Both the position numbers and the translations under genes were made by a program. The notes under the pieces are model-generated. The model ran no database searches and was not told where the DNA came from. It was given only the letters and a program-made list of their open reading frames with translations. Shown piece after piece: positions 1 through 8,473 of a DNA stretch of 64,000 bases. Source of the DNA: Stenomitos rutilans HA7619-LM2 (GTDB taxonomy: Bacteria > Cyanobacteriota > Cyanobacteriia > Leptolyngbyales > Leptolyngbyaceae); assembly GCA_019358945.1 (NCBI GenBank), contig JAHHIE010000022.1, positions 1-64,000 on the forward strand. The letters are read 5' to 3'. How positions within the stretch are numbered: position 1 is the first letter of the stretch; the number at the start of each line of letters is the position of its first letter.

Positions 1-96
1 CGAAAAGTGACAGAGGCGTTCAAGCAGACGATGGAGATTGTGTTTGATGAGTACCTGCCAAAATGGAACTACACTGCTAAGCCGCAATCACTATGA
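1..96 (+). pseudogene. C-terminal tail of a transposase (ISAzo13-like), cut by the window edge
   Basis: The first 96 bases are open in frame 1 and end with TGA at 94-96, giving 31 residues with a tail of the type EYLPKWNYTAKP. A terminal WNYT...P motif is known from ISAzo13-family (Rhodopirellula-type DDE) transposases, so this is probably the end of such a gene. The N-terminal part lies outside the window, so an intact gene and a remnant cannot be told apart. The short length makes the family call tentative. Confidence 0.45.
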
Positions 97-458
97 TTTC
101 CGGTTTTATTGAATCCATAATCCTAAGGGATCTCTGGAAAATAACATTCCATTGCCTATGCACTCATGCACCCCCTTCAACCTGAAATCTTACTTGTTAC
201 CAGTTTCCCAAAGGCATTAACAACCAACTTTGCAAGCACGGCGAATAGAACTTAAGGCCAAAGGGTAGATCCAACTCTAGACGGAGATAATGCTACGCTC
301 AACTTTCTATGCTTCATCTGTATCAAGCGCATCAGAACAATCGCGTGTTTTAGGCAGTGAAGCGGCCTTCCCAATTTTTGATTAGAGGAAGTGTGACGAC
401 GCCCAGCGCCTACACCGCCGTTTTCGAGCTTGCGTGCAGTAATCGAAGGAGATAGCTA
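97..458. other. Non-coding stretch upstream of the secreted Ser/Asn-rich protein
   Basis: No open frame with recognisable coding character lies here on either strand. The left part would hold the right end of the preceding insertion sequence if it is intact, but I could not define an inverted repeat. The right part must hold the promoter of the gene at 459; its ribosome-binding site AAGGAG is at 446-451. Confidence 0.4.
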
Positions 459-1313
459 ATGAATATGCAGAAGAATCATCTGGCACGAAAGACGACAGCA
501 CTTTTGAGCGCGATCGCCGCTAGCAGCTTTTTGGGCTTGCCCGCGTTAGCAGGTAGCTCTGTGGGTATGACGAACACGGGTATTGACCTGGCTCAAACCC
601 CCTCAAATATCGATCAATCGCAGTGTATACCTTCCAATCAGGCGAACCAGCCGTCTACTACAGCAACACCAGATGCTTCGGCCCCAGCAGCGGCTCAGTT
701 GCCTAACCAGTCTGATCCACGGACAGGCATTTCTTCCTCTGACCAAACCGTGTCCTCTTCCAGTCAAACATCAGGCAACGCTGCTAACACCCCCTCGACT
801 AATGCTTCCGCTGTGCAAGCGGCTGATTCCGCCAACACCAACCGCCAAACCAGCTCGTATAACCAGGGCAGTGCCTATGGCGATGTACTCTCACAAGGGG
901 GCGCTACGACCGGTGGTTTTGCCCGTCAGCAAGTTTTAGCGGCTAACAATCCTGATGACTATCGAATGGTTAGCAGTCGGATCAGCTCTAACGAAGAGCG
1001 CTCCAACTACAGAAGCGGTGCTAGCCTGAATGGCAACATGGGTTCAACCATGAGTTCTAACGATTCCACGCGTTCTACCACAGGTAATCAACCTTACAAC
1101 CAGTCGTCATCTTCTGCGGCAAGCACTACGATCGCGCTATGCCCCAATGGTGTAACGAGTCCTCAATCAGTCACACCATCAACCCGCCAAGCGCCCAGTC
1201 AGCCTAACCTCGATACACAGCCGTCGTCATCCCAACAGGTGTCGCCACAGCAACCAACGGGTAATGAAACCCGTCAATCTCCCGCAGATGATAACAGCGG
1301 CAGAACCCGGTAG
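459..1313 (+). CDS. Secreted Ser/Asn/Gln/Thr-rich low-complexity protein, function unknown
   Basis: The N-terminus is a clear Sec signal peptide: two lysines and an arginine, then a hydrophobic stretch of about 20 residues ending in GLPALAG, with likely cleavage near residue 31. The remaining 250 residues are dominated by Ser, Asn, Gln, Thr and Pro with almost no hydrophobic runs, so they are probably unfolded or extended. Only two cysteines follow the signal, one near the start (QSQC) and one in the last third (ALCPNG). The start is supported by AAGGAG a few bases upstream. A strong intrinsic terminator follows, so this is a single-gene unit. No catalytic motif is recognisable. A surface or extracellular-matrix component is possible, but that is inference from composition only. 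Confidence 0.7.
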   Translation: MNMQKNHLARKTTALLSAIAASSFLGLPALAGSSVGMTNTGIDLAQTPSNIDQSQCIPSNQANQPSTTATPDASAPAAAQLPNQSDPRTGISSSDQTVSSSSQTSGNAANTPSTNASAVQAADSANTNRQTSSYNQGSAYGDVLSQGGATTGGFARQQVLAANNPDDYRMVSSRISSNEERSNYRSGASLNGNMGSTMSSNDSTRSTTGNQPYNQSSSSAASTTIALCPNGVTSPQSVTPSTRQAPSQPNLDTQPSSSQQVSPQQPTGNETRQSPADDNSGRTR

Positions 1314-1378
1314 TATCGACACGATCGCAGCGTAAAGGAACAGCTTGCCTTGCGCCGCGATCGCGTTACGAGTCTCAA

Positions 1379-1411
1379 TGCCGTCTAGAGCTAATCTAGA
1401 CGGCACTTTTC
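1379..1411 (+). terminator. Rho-independent terminator after the secreted protein
   Basis: An 11-bp perfect stem (1379-1389 TGCCGTCTAGA with 1395-1405) with a 5-nt loop is followed by CTTTTC. It closes the transcription unit of the gene ending at 1313. The remaining bases up to 1642 hold no gene that I can see and should carry the promoter of the histidine kinase. Confidence 0.85.
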
Positions 1412-1642
1412 ATGCCTTCAAAACATAATGGCTGGCCTGGAAAGAAGTTTAGTAAGATGGATCGCTCATTAGTGAGTAGAAACGCGCATCTGCGGTTGCC
1501 GCTCAGCCTACTCATCCACATGGGTGAAGTCATACATTCGTTTGGCACGCGACTCTAGAACCAGGTACAGTCGGGATGGGATGCGAGAAGAGATGAAACT
1601 CAACCGTTTAGTCGGTATGGGCCGCTGATCGCCTGTTTATCT

Positions 1643-4051
1643 ATGGAGCGTGGTTTAGTGCAACTGGGAGCATACTTGCTCAAGCTCAGCGCGATCGCGC
1701 TAGCCTGCTTTCTTTCAGGTAGGCTAACGGGTTTTGTTACTCATTTGCCTTTAGAAGCATCGCCCATTTGGTTTCCGGCGGGCATTGCGCTAGGTGTCTT
1801 GCTTTTAGGCAATCGTCATGCGTGGGTGGGCATTAGTCTGGGAGGCTTTTTGCTGGCGTTATCCGCTGGGGCCGCATGGATCGTAGCAGCCGTGGCCGCT
1901 TTTGGCATGACGGTTGGCGCGATCGTGGGTAAAGTCCTGCTGCTACGAGCTGGTTGCTCCCTGGCCTTAAACAGTCTGCGAGATACCCTGAGTTTTCTGG
2001 CACTGGCCGTTGTTGTCTCGCCAACGCTAAATGCTACCATCAGTACGCTAAACGCCTGTGCGGCTGGCCTTCAGCCCTGGCAACGGTTTGGTACCCATTG
2101 GTGGGCGATCGCGCTGGGTGACGGGATCGGCATTTTAGTCATGACGCCGCTCCTTTTGGTCTGGTTAAGCCAACCGTTGTCAAAGGCAAACGTATCCAAG
2201 CAGAACAGTCCGCTTTGGCAACGCCTGGTCACAGTCGGAAAGCAGCCGTGGCAGCACAATAAACTTTTTCGGTGGCGCGTTTTTGAAGCACTGGTCTGGA
2301 TCACATTGCTGATTACGCTCAGTTGGCTTGTGTTTTGTGCGCCGATACAGGCCGGAGTGCCGCGCTACCCGTTGGAATATCTGCCCATCGCGTTGATGAT
2401 TTGGGCTGCATTGCGGTTCGGGCAACGAGGCACTGTACTGAGCGGCTTCATCGTCTCCTGCTTTGCGTTTTGGGGGTTAGCGCAACAGCAAGGCCTACTG
2501 TTGATGGATGCGAACGGGGATACAACGCAGGCGATTTTTCTACTGCAAGCGTTTGTTGGGGTCACAATGGGCCTCGCGCTCATGCTGACGGCCACGATCG
2601 CCGAACGGCAGCACGCAGAGATTCAACTACGGTTTGCCGCCGATCGTGAACGCTTACTGGCTGAAACCGCGCAACGCATTCGGCGATCGCTAGATTTAGA
2701 AGAAATCCTTCACACGGCCGTGGCCGAAGTCCGGCAGCTTTTACAGGCCGATCGAGTGTTCATCATGCGCCTGGATGCGTCGGATCATTGTCTTGCTGTA
2801 GCAGAGTCCGTGGCTCCCAATTGGGCCTCCGTGCGAGGATGGATCGCGGACCAACGGGTAGCACAAGCGATTGAGACACTCTTCAAACAGGAATCTCTGG
2901 AACAACCGTGCAGTATCAAACCCATTAAAGCCATCAACGATACAACGCATGTTGAAGACCCTCCACTATTGGTTGAATACCATCACTACTGCCAGGTAAA
3001 AGCAAGCATTGGCATTCCCATTATGGTGTGCAACAGCATGTTTGGCATTCTGATGGTCAATCAATGCTCCGCACCCCGCTACTGGCAGCCGCTAGAAATT
3101 AATTTACTGAAACAACTGGGTACTCAGGTTGAAATTGCCATTCAGCAGGGGCAACTCTATCAGCACCTACAAACCCTTGCAGCTAGCTTAGAAGGGCAAG
3201 TCCAGCAGCGCACGGCTGAATTGCAAGAGCGTATGCAAGAGCTACAAAGCTTGAATCAGGTCAAGGACTTGCTGCTGCATGCCGTTGCTCATGATTTACG
3301 CACCCCAGTGCAGGGTATGCTCATGGTGCTAAAAAGTTTAAGAAGCAAAAATAGCGGCTGCGAGGCTATGCCGGTACCATGCGTCAAGGTCGATCGCATG
3401 ATTCAAAGCTGCGATCATCAGCTCAACCTGCTCAGTGCGTTACTAGAAGGCCACACAGACGATAAGCCTGCAACCGTGCTCCAGTGTCAGCCCATTCACC
3501 TGCATCAGGTTGTAGATCAGGCTTTGGTTAACCTCAAGTTGCTGTTTGAGGAAAACCAGGTCAACCTCAAGCAGCAATTCTCACCGGACTTATCTCCTAT
3601 CAATGCCGATCCGTATCAACTCCAGCAGGTTTTTGAGCACTTACTGCGAAACGCGGTCAAACACAACGCGCCCGGACTAACTATTACCATCAACGCAACC
3701 ATTGCCCCCTGTCCTGTTTCCGCTGCCCGTATTCTGTATTGCACCATCGCTGATGATGGGCAAGGGATGAGCCAAGATAAGTGCGATCGCCTCTTCAACC
3801 TCTACATTCGGGGAATCGATAATCAGCATCTGACAGGTATTGGGTTGGGATTACATCAGTGTCGGCAAACGATTGCAGCCCATAACGGACACATTGGCGT
3901 CATGAGCCACCCTGGTAAAGGCTCTCAATTTTGGTTCACGTTACCCCTGGCAGAACAGGCGCTGGAGGCAGGGCATGCTCCCTCAGCAAAACCCCAATGG
4001 CCTAGCCAAGTTGATGCCCACAGTGGGCGCAAAAGCGATCGCCAGGGGTAA
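1643..4051 (+). CDS. MASE1-GAF sensor histidine kinase (orphan)
   Basis: Membrane-bound sensor kinase of 802 residues. Residues about 10-330 form a multi-helix MASE1 sensor with the family signature (LEASPIWFPAGIALG). A GAF domain follows at about 345-505, then a coiled coil. The dimerisation/phosphoacceptor domain has the H-box AVAHDLRTP with His550, and the ATPase has N670 (N-box), D704 in DDGQGM (G1) and GIGLGL (G2). All key kinase residues are present, so it should be active. The GAF has no Cys-His pair at the bilin attachment site, so it is not a phytochrome. No response regulator is adjacent, so the partner is elsewhere. The 3' end overlaps the convergent zinc-ribbon gene by 50 bases. 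The ligand is unknown; MASE1 ligands are poorly known in general. Confidence 0.9.
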   Translation: MERGLVQLGAYLLKLSAIALACFLSGRLTGFVTHLPLEASPIWFPAGIALGVLLLGNRHAWVGISLGGFLLALSAGAAWIVAAVAAFGMTVGAIVGKVLLLRAGCSLALNSLRDTLSFLALAVVVSPTLNATISTLNACAAGLQPWQRFGTHWWAIALGDGIGILVMTPLLLVWLSQPLSKANVSKQNSPLWQRLVTVGKQPWQHNKLFRWRVFEALVWITLLITLSWLVFCAPIQAGVPRYPLEYLPIALMIWAALRFGQRGTVLSGFIVSCFAFWGLAQQQGLLLMDANGDTTQAIFLLQAFVGVTMGLALMLTATIAERQHAEIQLRFAADRERLLAETAQRIRRSLDLEEILHTAVAEVRQLLQADRVFIMRLDASDHCLAVAESVAPNWASVRGWIADQRVAQAIETLFKQESLEQPCSIKPIKAINDTTHVEDPPLLVEYHHYCQVKASIGIPIMVCNSMFGILMVNQCSAPRYWQPLEINLLKQLGTQVEIAIQQGQLYQHLQTLAASLEGQVQQRTAELQERMQELQSLNQVKDLLLHAVAHDLRTPVQGMLMVLKSLRSKNSGCEAMPVPCVKVDRMIQSCDHQLNLLSALLEGHTDDKPATVLQCQPIHLHQVVDQALVNLKLLFEENQVNLKQQFSPDLSPINADPYQLQQVFEHLLRNAVKHNAPGLTITINATIAPCPVSAARILYCTIADDGQGMSQDKCDRLFNLYIRGIDNQHLTGIGLGLHQCRQTIAAHNGHIGVMSHPGKGSQFWFTLPLAEQALEAGHAPSAKPQWPSQVDAHSGRKSDRQG

Positions 4052-4607
4052 TGGCCGTCCCACACTGGCTACAAAAATTTCGCTGTTCGTCTGCCGTATG
4101 AGAGCCAGCAGTATTAGTTTGAGAGGCTTTAGACGCTGAGGGTGCGATCGGGTTCATACTCATGTGCATAGAACCCATCTGCATCGACATGGTGTTTCGA
4201 TCCATCTGCATATTGCCCATCGTCATTGGCGGCATTGGAGTCATGAGCGGCATAGGCTGTATCGAAGGCATTGTGGGCCTAGAGTCCCCAGGCTTGTGTG
4301 CAACAGATTGAACCTGTAACGGTTGAGCTTCTGCCAAAGAGGGGGCCTCATTCAACACGCTCAAACGGCTGCCCTGAATTGATATAAACCACTCGCCCTG
4401 ATCGGTATATAGCTTCACAACGAGTCCGATCGTCGATCGCAATACTTCTGGTGGTGCCGTCCAGGAACCCGTTTGAAACCCGCTACTGGACTGCTGCTGC
4501 TGCCCTGGATAGCTGCTAGCAACCGTCACCAGCGTTTGGTGCTGCACGTTTTCAAGGTAGACAGTCTGTCCAGAACCCAGGTCACAAAGGTATCCCATCG
4601 TTAGCAC
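4002..4607 (-). CDS. Met-rich zinc-ribbon protein
   Basis: 201 residues if started at the GTG at 4607; the ATG at 4598 (MGYLCDLGSG) is an equally good start. The C-terminus is a zinc ribbon with two CxxC pairs (FCSQCG and FCAHCG), so zinc binding is well supported. The N-terminal half is a small globular region. The middle holds a striking Met/Pro/Gln tract (for example MTPMPPMTMGNMQM) with more than a dozen methionines in about 45 residues. Such tracts elsewhere bind Cu(I) or Ag(I), but here this is only a possibility. There is no signal peptide, so the protein is cytoplasmic. It is convergent with and overlaps the histidine kinase. The family is not recognised beyond the ribbon. Confidence 0.7.
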   Translation of the reverse strand: MLTMGYLCDLGSGQTVYLENVQHQTLVTVASSYPGQQQQSSSGFQTGSWTAPPEVLRSTIGLVVKLYTDQGEWFISIQGSRLSVLNEAPSLAEAQPLQVQSVAHKPGDSRPTMPSIQPMPLMTPMPPMTMGNMQMDRNTMSMQMGSMHMSMNPIAPSASKASQTNTAGSHTADEQRNFCSQCGTAITPGDRFCAHCGHQLG

Positions 4608-4747
4608 CGCACACTACAGCTCACTTCATCTCTATTGTGCCAGGGATATTTGCGCGATGGGTTGATCTTCTGTGCAAAGTCGCTTGCCTGCTGTGCTTAC
4701 AAAAAGGACAGCAGGCTACTTAGAGACCAGCTACCAGTCAGCCGTTG

Positions 4748-5434
4748 CTAACGCTCAAAAATGGCACCCCGGCGCATCAGATCTGCTACAACAGCTCGCG
4801 TCAAACCCTGATTCCTGCCCATCAACGTCTGCTCAAAGATCGCACCCGCTAAGTTAACATCACTCAGGTCAGCCCACCGCAAATCAGCATTGCTCAAATT
4901 AGTGCCGTAAAGGTTTGCACCCGTGAAATCAGCCTTGGTCAAGCTCGATCGGCGCAAGTCTACGTGATTCAAAGAGGCGAGGTGAAGACTGGCATCGTCT
5001 AGCCTGCAACCAATCATGACTGCACGGCGCAAATCAGCATGGTTTAGATTGGCTTTCGTCAGATTTGCCCCGGTAAGATTAGCGCTTAGCACTTGTGCTC
5101 TTACCAAATTGACCCTCATCATGTCAGCACTCACCAGGCTTGCACCGTTCAAATTTGCATTCACCAGCATGGCACCTGCTAGATTTGCGTTGATTAAGCT
5201 CGCTTCTGATAAATCTGCATTCACCAAATTTGCTTGCGAAAAATTCGTCGCAATGAAATTGGCTCCTGCTAGTTTGGCAGAGCGCAGATCAAGCCCGCTT
5301 AAATTTGCGGTCGAAAAGTCTTTAGAAGGATTCAGGCCAGCAATCTTGGCAAGTTCAAAGAAATCGTCCGTTTCTGCCTCTACGATGCGCTGAATCAGTT
5401 CTCGAAGTCGCCTCAGAGATCTTTCACTAACCAT
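4748..5434 (-). CDS. Pentapeptide-repeat protein
   Basis: 228 residues. After a helical N-terminal segment of about 40 residues (LRRLRELIQRIVEAE) the protein is an almost uninterrupted run of pentapeptide repeats A(D/N)Lxx (for example ANLVNADLSEASLINANLAG) to about residue 215. This predicts a right-handed quadrilateral beta-helix. Such proteins are very common in cyanobacteria and mostly have no known role; some bind gyrase, but nothing here points to that. No signal peptide or membrane segment is seen, so it is cytoplasmic. The long open frame on the opposite strand is a mirror of the repeat and not a gene. Confidence 0.88.
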   Translation of the reverse strand: MVSERSLRRLRELIQRIVEAETDDFFELAKIAGLNPSKDFSTANLSGLDLRSAKLAGANFIATNFSQANLVNADLSEASLINANLAGAMLVNANLNGASLVSADMMRVNLVRAQVLSANLTGANLTKANLNHADLRRAVMIGCRLDDASLHLASLNHVDLRRSSLTKADFTGANLYGTNLSNADLRWADLSDVNLAGAIFEQTLMGRNQGLTRAVVADLMRRGAIFER

Positions 5435-5594
5435 GTTGTAAACTGCCCATTGAATGTTGGGCAGTAATCGAGGAACACATTTGGCTAAAACTACAGTGAA
5501 GTTTCAACCCGTTTCGCAATGACCTCAATGTTGCCCTTAATGCTGGCTGCTTACTCCCAATAGCACTACGGCTTAACGCTAAAACATGAATGCT

Positions 5595-5630
5595 AAAAAA
5601 CCTCATGCTCTATTGTAGATGAGGTTTATT
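5595..5630 (-). terminator. Putative intrinsic terminator (minus strand)
   Basis: AAACCTCAT at 5598-5606 pairs with ATGAGGTTT at 5619-5627 around a 12-nt loop. Read on the minus strand the hairpin is followed by a run of T. It could end transcripts arriving from the small gene at 5886-6113. Confidence 0.5.
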
Positions 5631-5720
5631 ACAAATAAATTGTCAGGAAATGAAAAATTTGCGATCGCAAAATCGACGGCGATCAGTTCTCGCCTGTAAT
5701 CAAGCTTTTTTCATGACTAC

Positions 5721-5812
5721 AGAACTTACGCAGACCTCGGAGGTTTTCACCAAGCATCGTCACTGCATGTACTTGCTTAAACCTTTGAGGTTCTAGTCAG
5801 AATACGTAAGTC
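5721..5812. repeat. ACTTACG-terminated palindromic element, copy 1 (degenerate)
   Basis: Begins with GAACTTACGCAGACCTC and ends with an imperfect inverted copy (GAGGTTC...TACGTAAGTC). It shares its ends with the elements at 7949-8059 and 15397-15545. The rest of 5435-5885 has no gene that I can support. Confidence 0.5.
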
Positions 5813-5885
5813 TACGACTAGAACAAAACTTGATCACTGAGCATCAGAGCAAATCTTGCTTGGAGACACTTATGAGAGAAAACGG

Positions 5886-6113
5886 TTAAGCAACGTCAAG
5901 CTCAGACTTTGCAACCCACATCTCAATTAATCGCTCAATCACGGCCTGCTTGGCGGGACTGATGCCCTCAGGCATCAAGCTTTTCATTAATGCCTCAACG
6001 TCAGACGCTTCATCTAAAAGCCTAGTTTGCCGACCTGATGGTAACGTCCCACGATCAGAAGGTGCAGTGAGGCGATCCAGGCTGTCAAATTGGCGATGTT
6101 CCGGTCGTAGCAT
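5886..6113 (-). CDS. Small hypothetical protein
   Basis: 75 residues: a basic, disordered first third (RPEHRQFDSLDRL) and a predicted helical last third (EALMKSLMPEGISPAKQAVIERLIEMW). I do not recognise a family and no strong ribosome-binding site is visible. It stands alone between two stretches without genes. It could be a real small regulator, the remnant of a larger gene, or chance. It is kept because the helical C-terminus looks coding and a terminator-like hairpin lies downstream. Confidence 0.35.
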   Translation of the reverse strand: MLRPEHRQFDSLDRLTAPSDRGTLPSGRQTRLLDEASDVEALMKSLMPEGISPAKQAVIERLIEMWVAKSELDVA

Positions 6114-6474
6114 GTTAATGAAAGGGGGTACGTTTCAAGCGGAAAGGCGCTAACCTTTCTCAGGACAAATGAGCGTGCATTTCAAAGACAAGACGAACTG
6201 CTAAAGACTGGTAGACAACAGCAAAATAGCCAACGCTACCTCTCATGCATCTTAGCGCTTCGACGCTTACAGTCAAGCGTGACATCACTAAAAGCAGTTG
6301 CCAGTTCTGGAAACCACTGATGCCTTATGCTAAACCCAGCCCTTGTCAGAGGCAATCCTCGCCAAATTTTTCTTTATCAGTCTTCATACTAGCAGTATGC
6401 CCAGATGAGCAGACGATAACATCACCCAACTAGTTGTAAACGACAGAAGCAGAATCTTCATACAGAAATTACGC
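6114..6474. other. Stretch without a supported gene
   Basis: A 62-codon frame on the plus strand (6245-6433) has no ribosome-binding site, no domain-like character and unusual composition. Nothing else is seen. The right end is the 3' side of the glycosyltransferase gene. Confidence 0.4.
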
Positions 6475-7587
6475 TTACTGGTCAAGCGGCTCTTGTGTCC
6501 GGTGGGCGCTGTGGTCGTCGATCGCTTGGGCAATAAACCACTCCAGCCTGGAAATAAAGACAGGCTCAGCAAACTCACGTGCCCGCTCAAGACATGCTTG
6601 TGCAGAAAAGCGCCGCCCTTCAAATTGAACGATCGCGTTGCTTAAGCTTTCTACGGTAGGTTGCGAGAATAGTAAGCCTGTACGATCGTTGAGAATCACT
6701 TCCCGAAGGCCACTCAACGCGGAGGCAATCACAGGGACACCGTGCCCCATCGCTTCCACTGGGGCAAACCCAAAATCGGCATGCTGACACGGAAAAATTA
6801 AAGCTTTTGCATGGGCATAAACGTCGATCATGGCGTCTTCAGGCAGATCACCAAGCAAGCGAATCTGTGAACCAGCCAGGTGCTGAAGCCGTTCGCGATC
6901 GCTCCCACTACCCACTAGCCAAAGCGGACGATCAAGCTGATTACAAGCCGCAATGGCTAAATCAACCTGCTGGGTTTGGGTCAATGGCCCTACATATAAG
7001 TAGTAATCGTTTCCGGCTTCGCCACGACCTCGAACCTTAACAGGTGGTGGAATCACGGCAGTTGATCGACGATACAGTTTGCGAATGCGCCGCGCTGCCA
7101 TTTCAGAATTGGTGACAAAGCGATCGACCCGTTGTGCAGTGTAGAAGTCGTACTGCCGCAGATGGGTTTCAGCCCAATGCTGATACCAGCGGCGATCGTG
7201 CTCTTTGGGGAGTAAATCCCACAGGTCACGGGGCGGAGTATGGCAGTAGCTAACGTGGAGCGTTTCGGCACGAGTAAGCACCGCTTTACTCAGGTACGCT
7301 CCAGACGACGAAAGGACTAAATCGTACTCGGACAAATCTAGCGCTTCCCAGCAGTAGGGCACGAATGGTCTCCACGCCTGGTAGTGGCGTGCAATGCCCG
7401 GTAGCTGCTGAGAGGGTGCTGTGCGAATATCCCAACCATCAAAAAGCGCGATCGCATCGCCTAATTGGGCGCGATCGACAAACGCTGTGTAGACGGGCGC
7501 ATCGGGATACATCTGATGCAGCACGCGCAGCACGCGTTCGGCCTCGCCATATTCGCGGAGATGATCATGAACCAGAGCAACTTTCAT
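6475..7587 (-). CDS. GT4-family glycosyltransferase
   Basis: A retaining GT-B glycosyltransferase of about 370 residues. The N-terminal acceptor half starts MKVALVHDHL and carries CHTPPRDLWD. The C-terminal nucleotide-sugar half has YVGPLTQTQQVD, WLVGSGSDRERLQ and the donor-site stretch FGFAPVEAMGHGVPVIAS, all typical of GT family 4. It probably transfers a hexose in exopolysaccharide, O-antigen or glycolipid synthesis; donor and acceptor cannot be read from sequence. I start it at the ATG at 7587 because AAAGGA lies 8-10 bases upstream and the protein then begins with the canonical first beta strand; an in-frame start at 7617 would add 10 atypical residues. No other sugar genes are adjacent. 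Confidence 0.88.
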   Translation of the reverse strand: MKVALVHDHLREYGEAERVLRVLHQMYPDAPVYTAFVDRAQLGDAIALFDGWDIRTAPSQQLPGIARHYQAWRPFVPYCWEALDLSEYDLVLSSSGAYLSKAVLTRAETLHVSYCHTPPRDLWDLLPKEHDRRWYQHWAETHLRQYDFYTAQRVDRFVTNSEMAARRIRKLYRRSTAVIPPPVKVRGRGEAGNDYYLYVGPLTQTQQVDLAIAACNQLDRPLWLVGSGSDRERLQHLAGSQIRLLGDLPEDAMIDVYAHAKALIFPCQHADFGFAPVEAMGHGVPVIASALSGLREVILNDRTGLLFSQPTVESLSNAIVQFEGRRFSAQACLERAREFAEPVFISRLEWFIAQAIDDHSAHRTQEPLDQ

Positions 7588-7691
7588 GCCAACTATCCTT
7601 TGCGATCGCGCTAACAAGCACGGGAGAAAGTGAGGTCATTGTCGTCTCAGCTTACCTGTCATTCACACTCATCAAGCTTAGGGCGCGTTAG

Positions 7692-7754
7692 CAATTAAGC
7701 TCAGAACCCTTGAGGTATCAGCCTTACCGCGCCCGTCCTCACAAACCAGACTAG
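7692..7754. repeat. 63-bp dispersed repeat, copy 1
   Basis: This stretch (core CTTACCGCGCCCGTCCTCAC) is repeated with only a handful of differences and in the same orientation at 32683-32745. Here it begins exactly where the transposase remnant loses its family sequence, so it may mark an element end or recombination junction. Confidence 0.7.
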
Positions 7755-7943
7755 TGGTTGGCGCTCAATCGAACTCAACAACCTTTGCAGAGAGGCTTGG
7801 GCGTGCTGTCTGGTGTCTACCCGTTTCAAGTGGGGAGCAATCCGCTCATGCAACCGATTAAACTGTTCCCCCCAGGCTTGAACCTCTTCGCTTGAAACAC
7901 TTGCGGCGGCTGTCCTTAGAACTGAACTGAAGCCTGGAGTCAT
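7701..7943 (-). pseudogene. N-terminal remnant of an IS701-like transposase
   Basis: The first 60 or so residues (EVQAWGEQFNRLHERIAPHL...DTRQHAQASLQRLLSSIER) match the conserved N-terminus of IS701-family DDE transposases, normally about 400 residues. After SSIER the family sequence breaks off, where KNGWQLAE would be expected, and runs into a dispersed 63-bp repeat and a stop. The catalytic core is gone, so the protein is inactive. The ATG at 7943 lies 6 bases from a palindromic repeat element. Confidence 0.7.
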
Positions 7944-7948
7944 TAAAT

Positions 7949-8059
7949 AGGACTTACGTAGTCGCCCCCTAAATTCCCCAATGCTGGGGGACTTTGAGTG
8001 CTTGCTCCCCCAAATTTGGGGACTGGGGGGCTAGTTTTAGAGAATTTGCGTAAGTCCTG
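7949..8059. repeat. AGGACTTACG-terminated palindromic element, copy 2 (MITE-like)
   Basis: The ends AGGACTTACGTA and TGCGTAAGTCCT are inverted repeats with one mismatch over about 12 bp. The inside holds further GC palindromes (CCCCAATGCTGGGG, CCCCCAAATTTGGGG). There is no coding capacity. Small elements with these ends are widely scattered in cyanobacterial genomes. Confidence 0.75.
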
Positions 8060-8467
8060 TTAAAAAACTTTTGTGCATTTCCTACCTAACCTTTCTAGCA
8101 ATCTACAACTGTAGTACTAGGCGCGGTTTTACCTTCTGCCCTCAGCCTTTCATTTTGAGCCATCAGCAGACAGCCGTCAGCCAACCGTAAAACGAAAGCA
8201 AACTACAGCTTTCAACGCTCCACTGTCCCGCTTGCTTCTAAAAACCACTTTTCTGGTACACCCTTTCTGGTGTGCCTGGAAGGCCTTGGGGCTTACAACC
8301 AGCAACTTCTTTTACCCTCAGCCTTTTACATTCTGCCCTCAGCCTTTTGCCTTCTGCTTTTTACTATACCTGCCGTTGCGGTTGCTTAAGCAGAGCTGGC
8401 GTTATATCATCTGCCATAGTTAAATACGGTTTTCCGACTGAATATTAGGTGTATAGGTATCAGGAGT
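8060..8467. other. Gene-free stretch with short C/T-rich repeats
   Basis: Contains imperfect direct repeats of the CCCTCAGCCTTTT/TTCTGC type at about 8130-8160 and 8318-8370, like the short tandem repeats at 16585-16685 and 40190-40270. The promoter of the haloperoxidase-like gene should be in the last 100 bases. A 63-codon frame at 8232-8423 is a translation of the repeat and is not a gene. Confidence 0.5.
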
Positions 8468-8473
8468 ATGGAA

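Noticed and set aside
5016-5393. 125-codon plus-strand frame with regular repeats
   Set aside because: Mirror image of the pentapeptide-repeat gene on the opposite strand.
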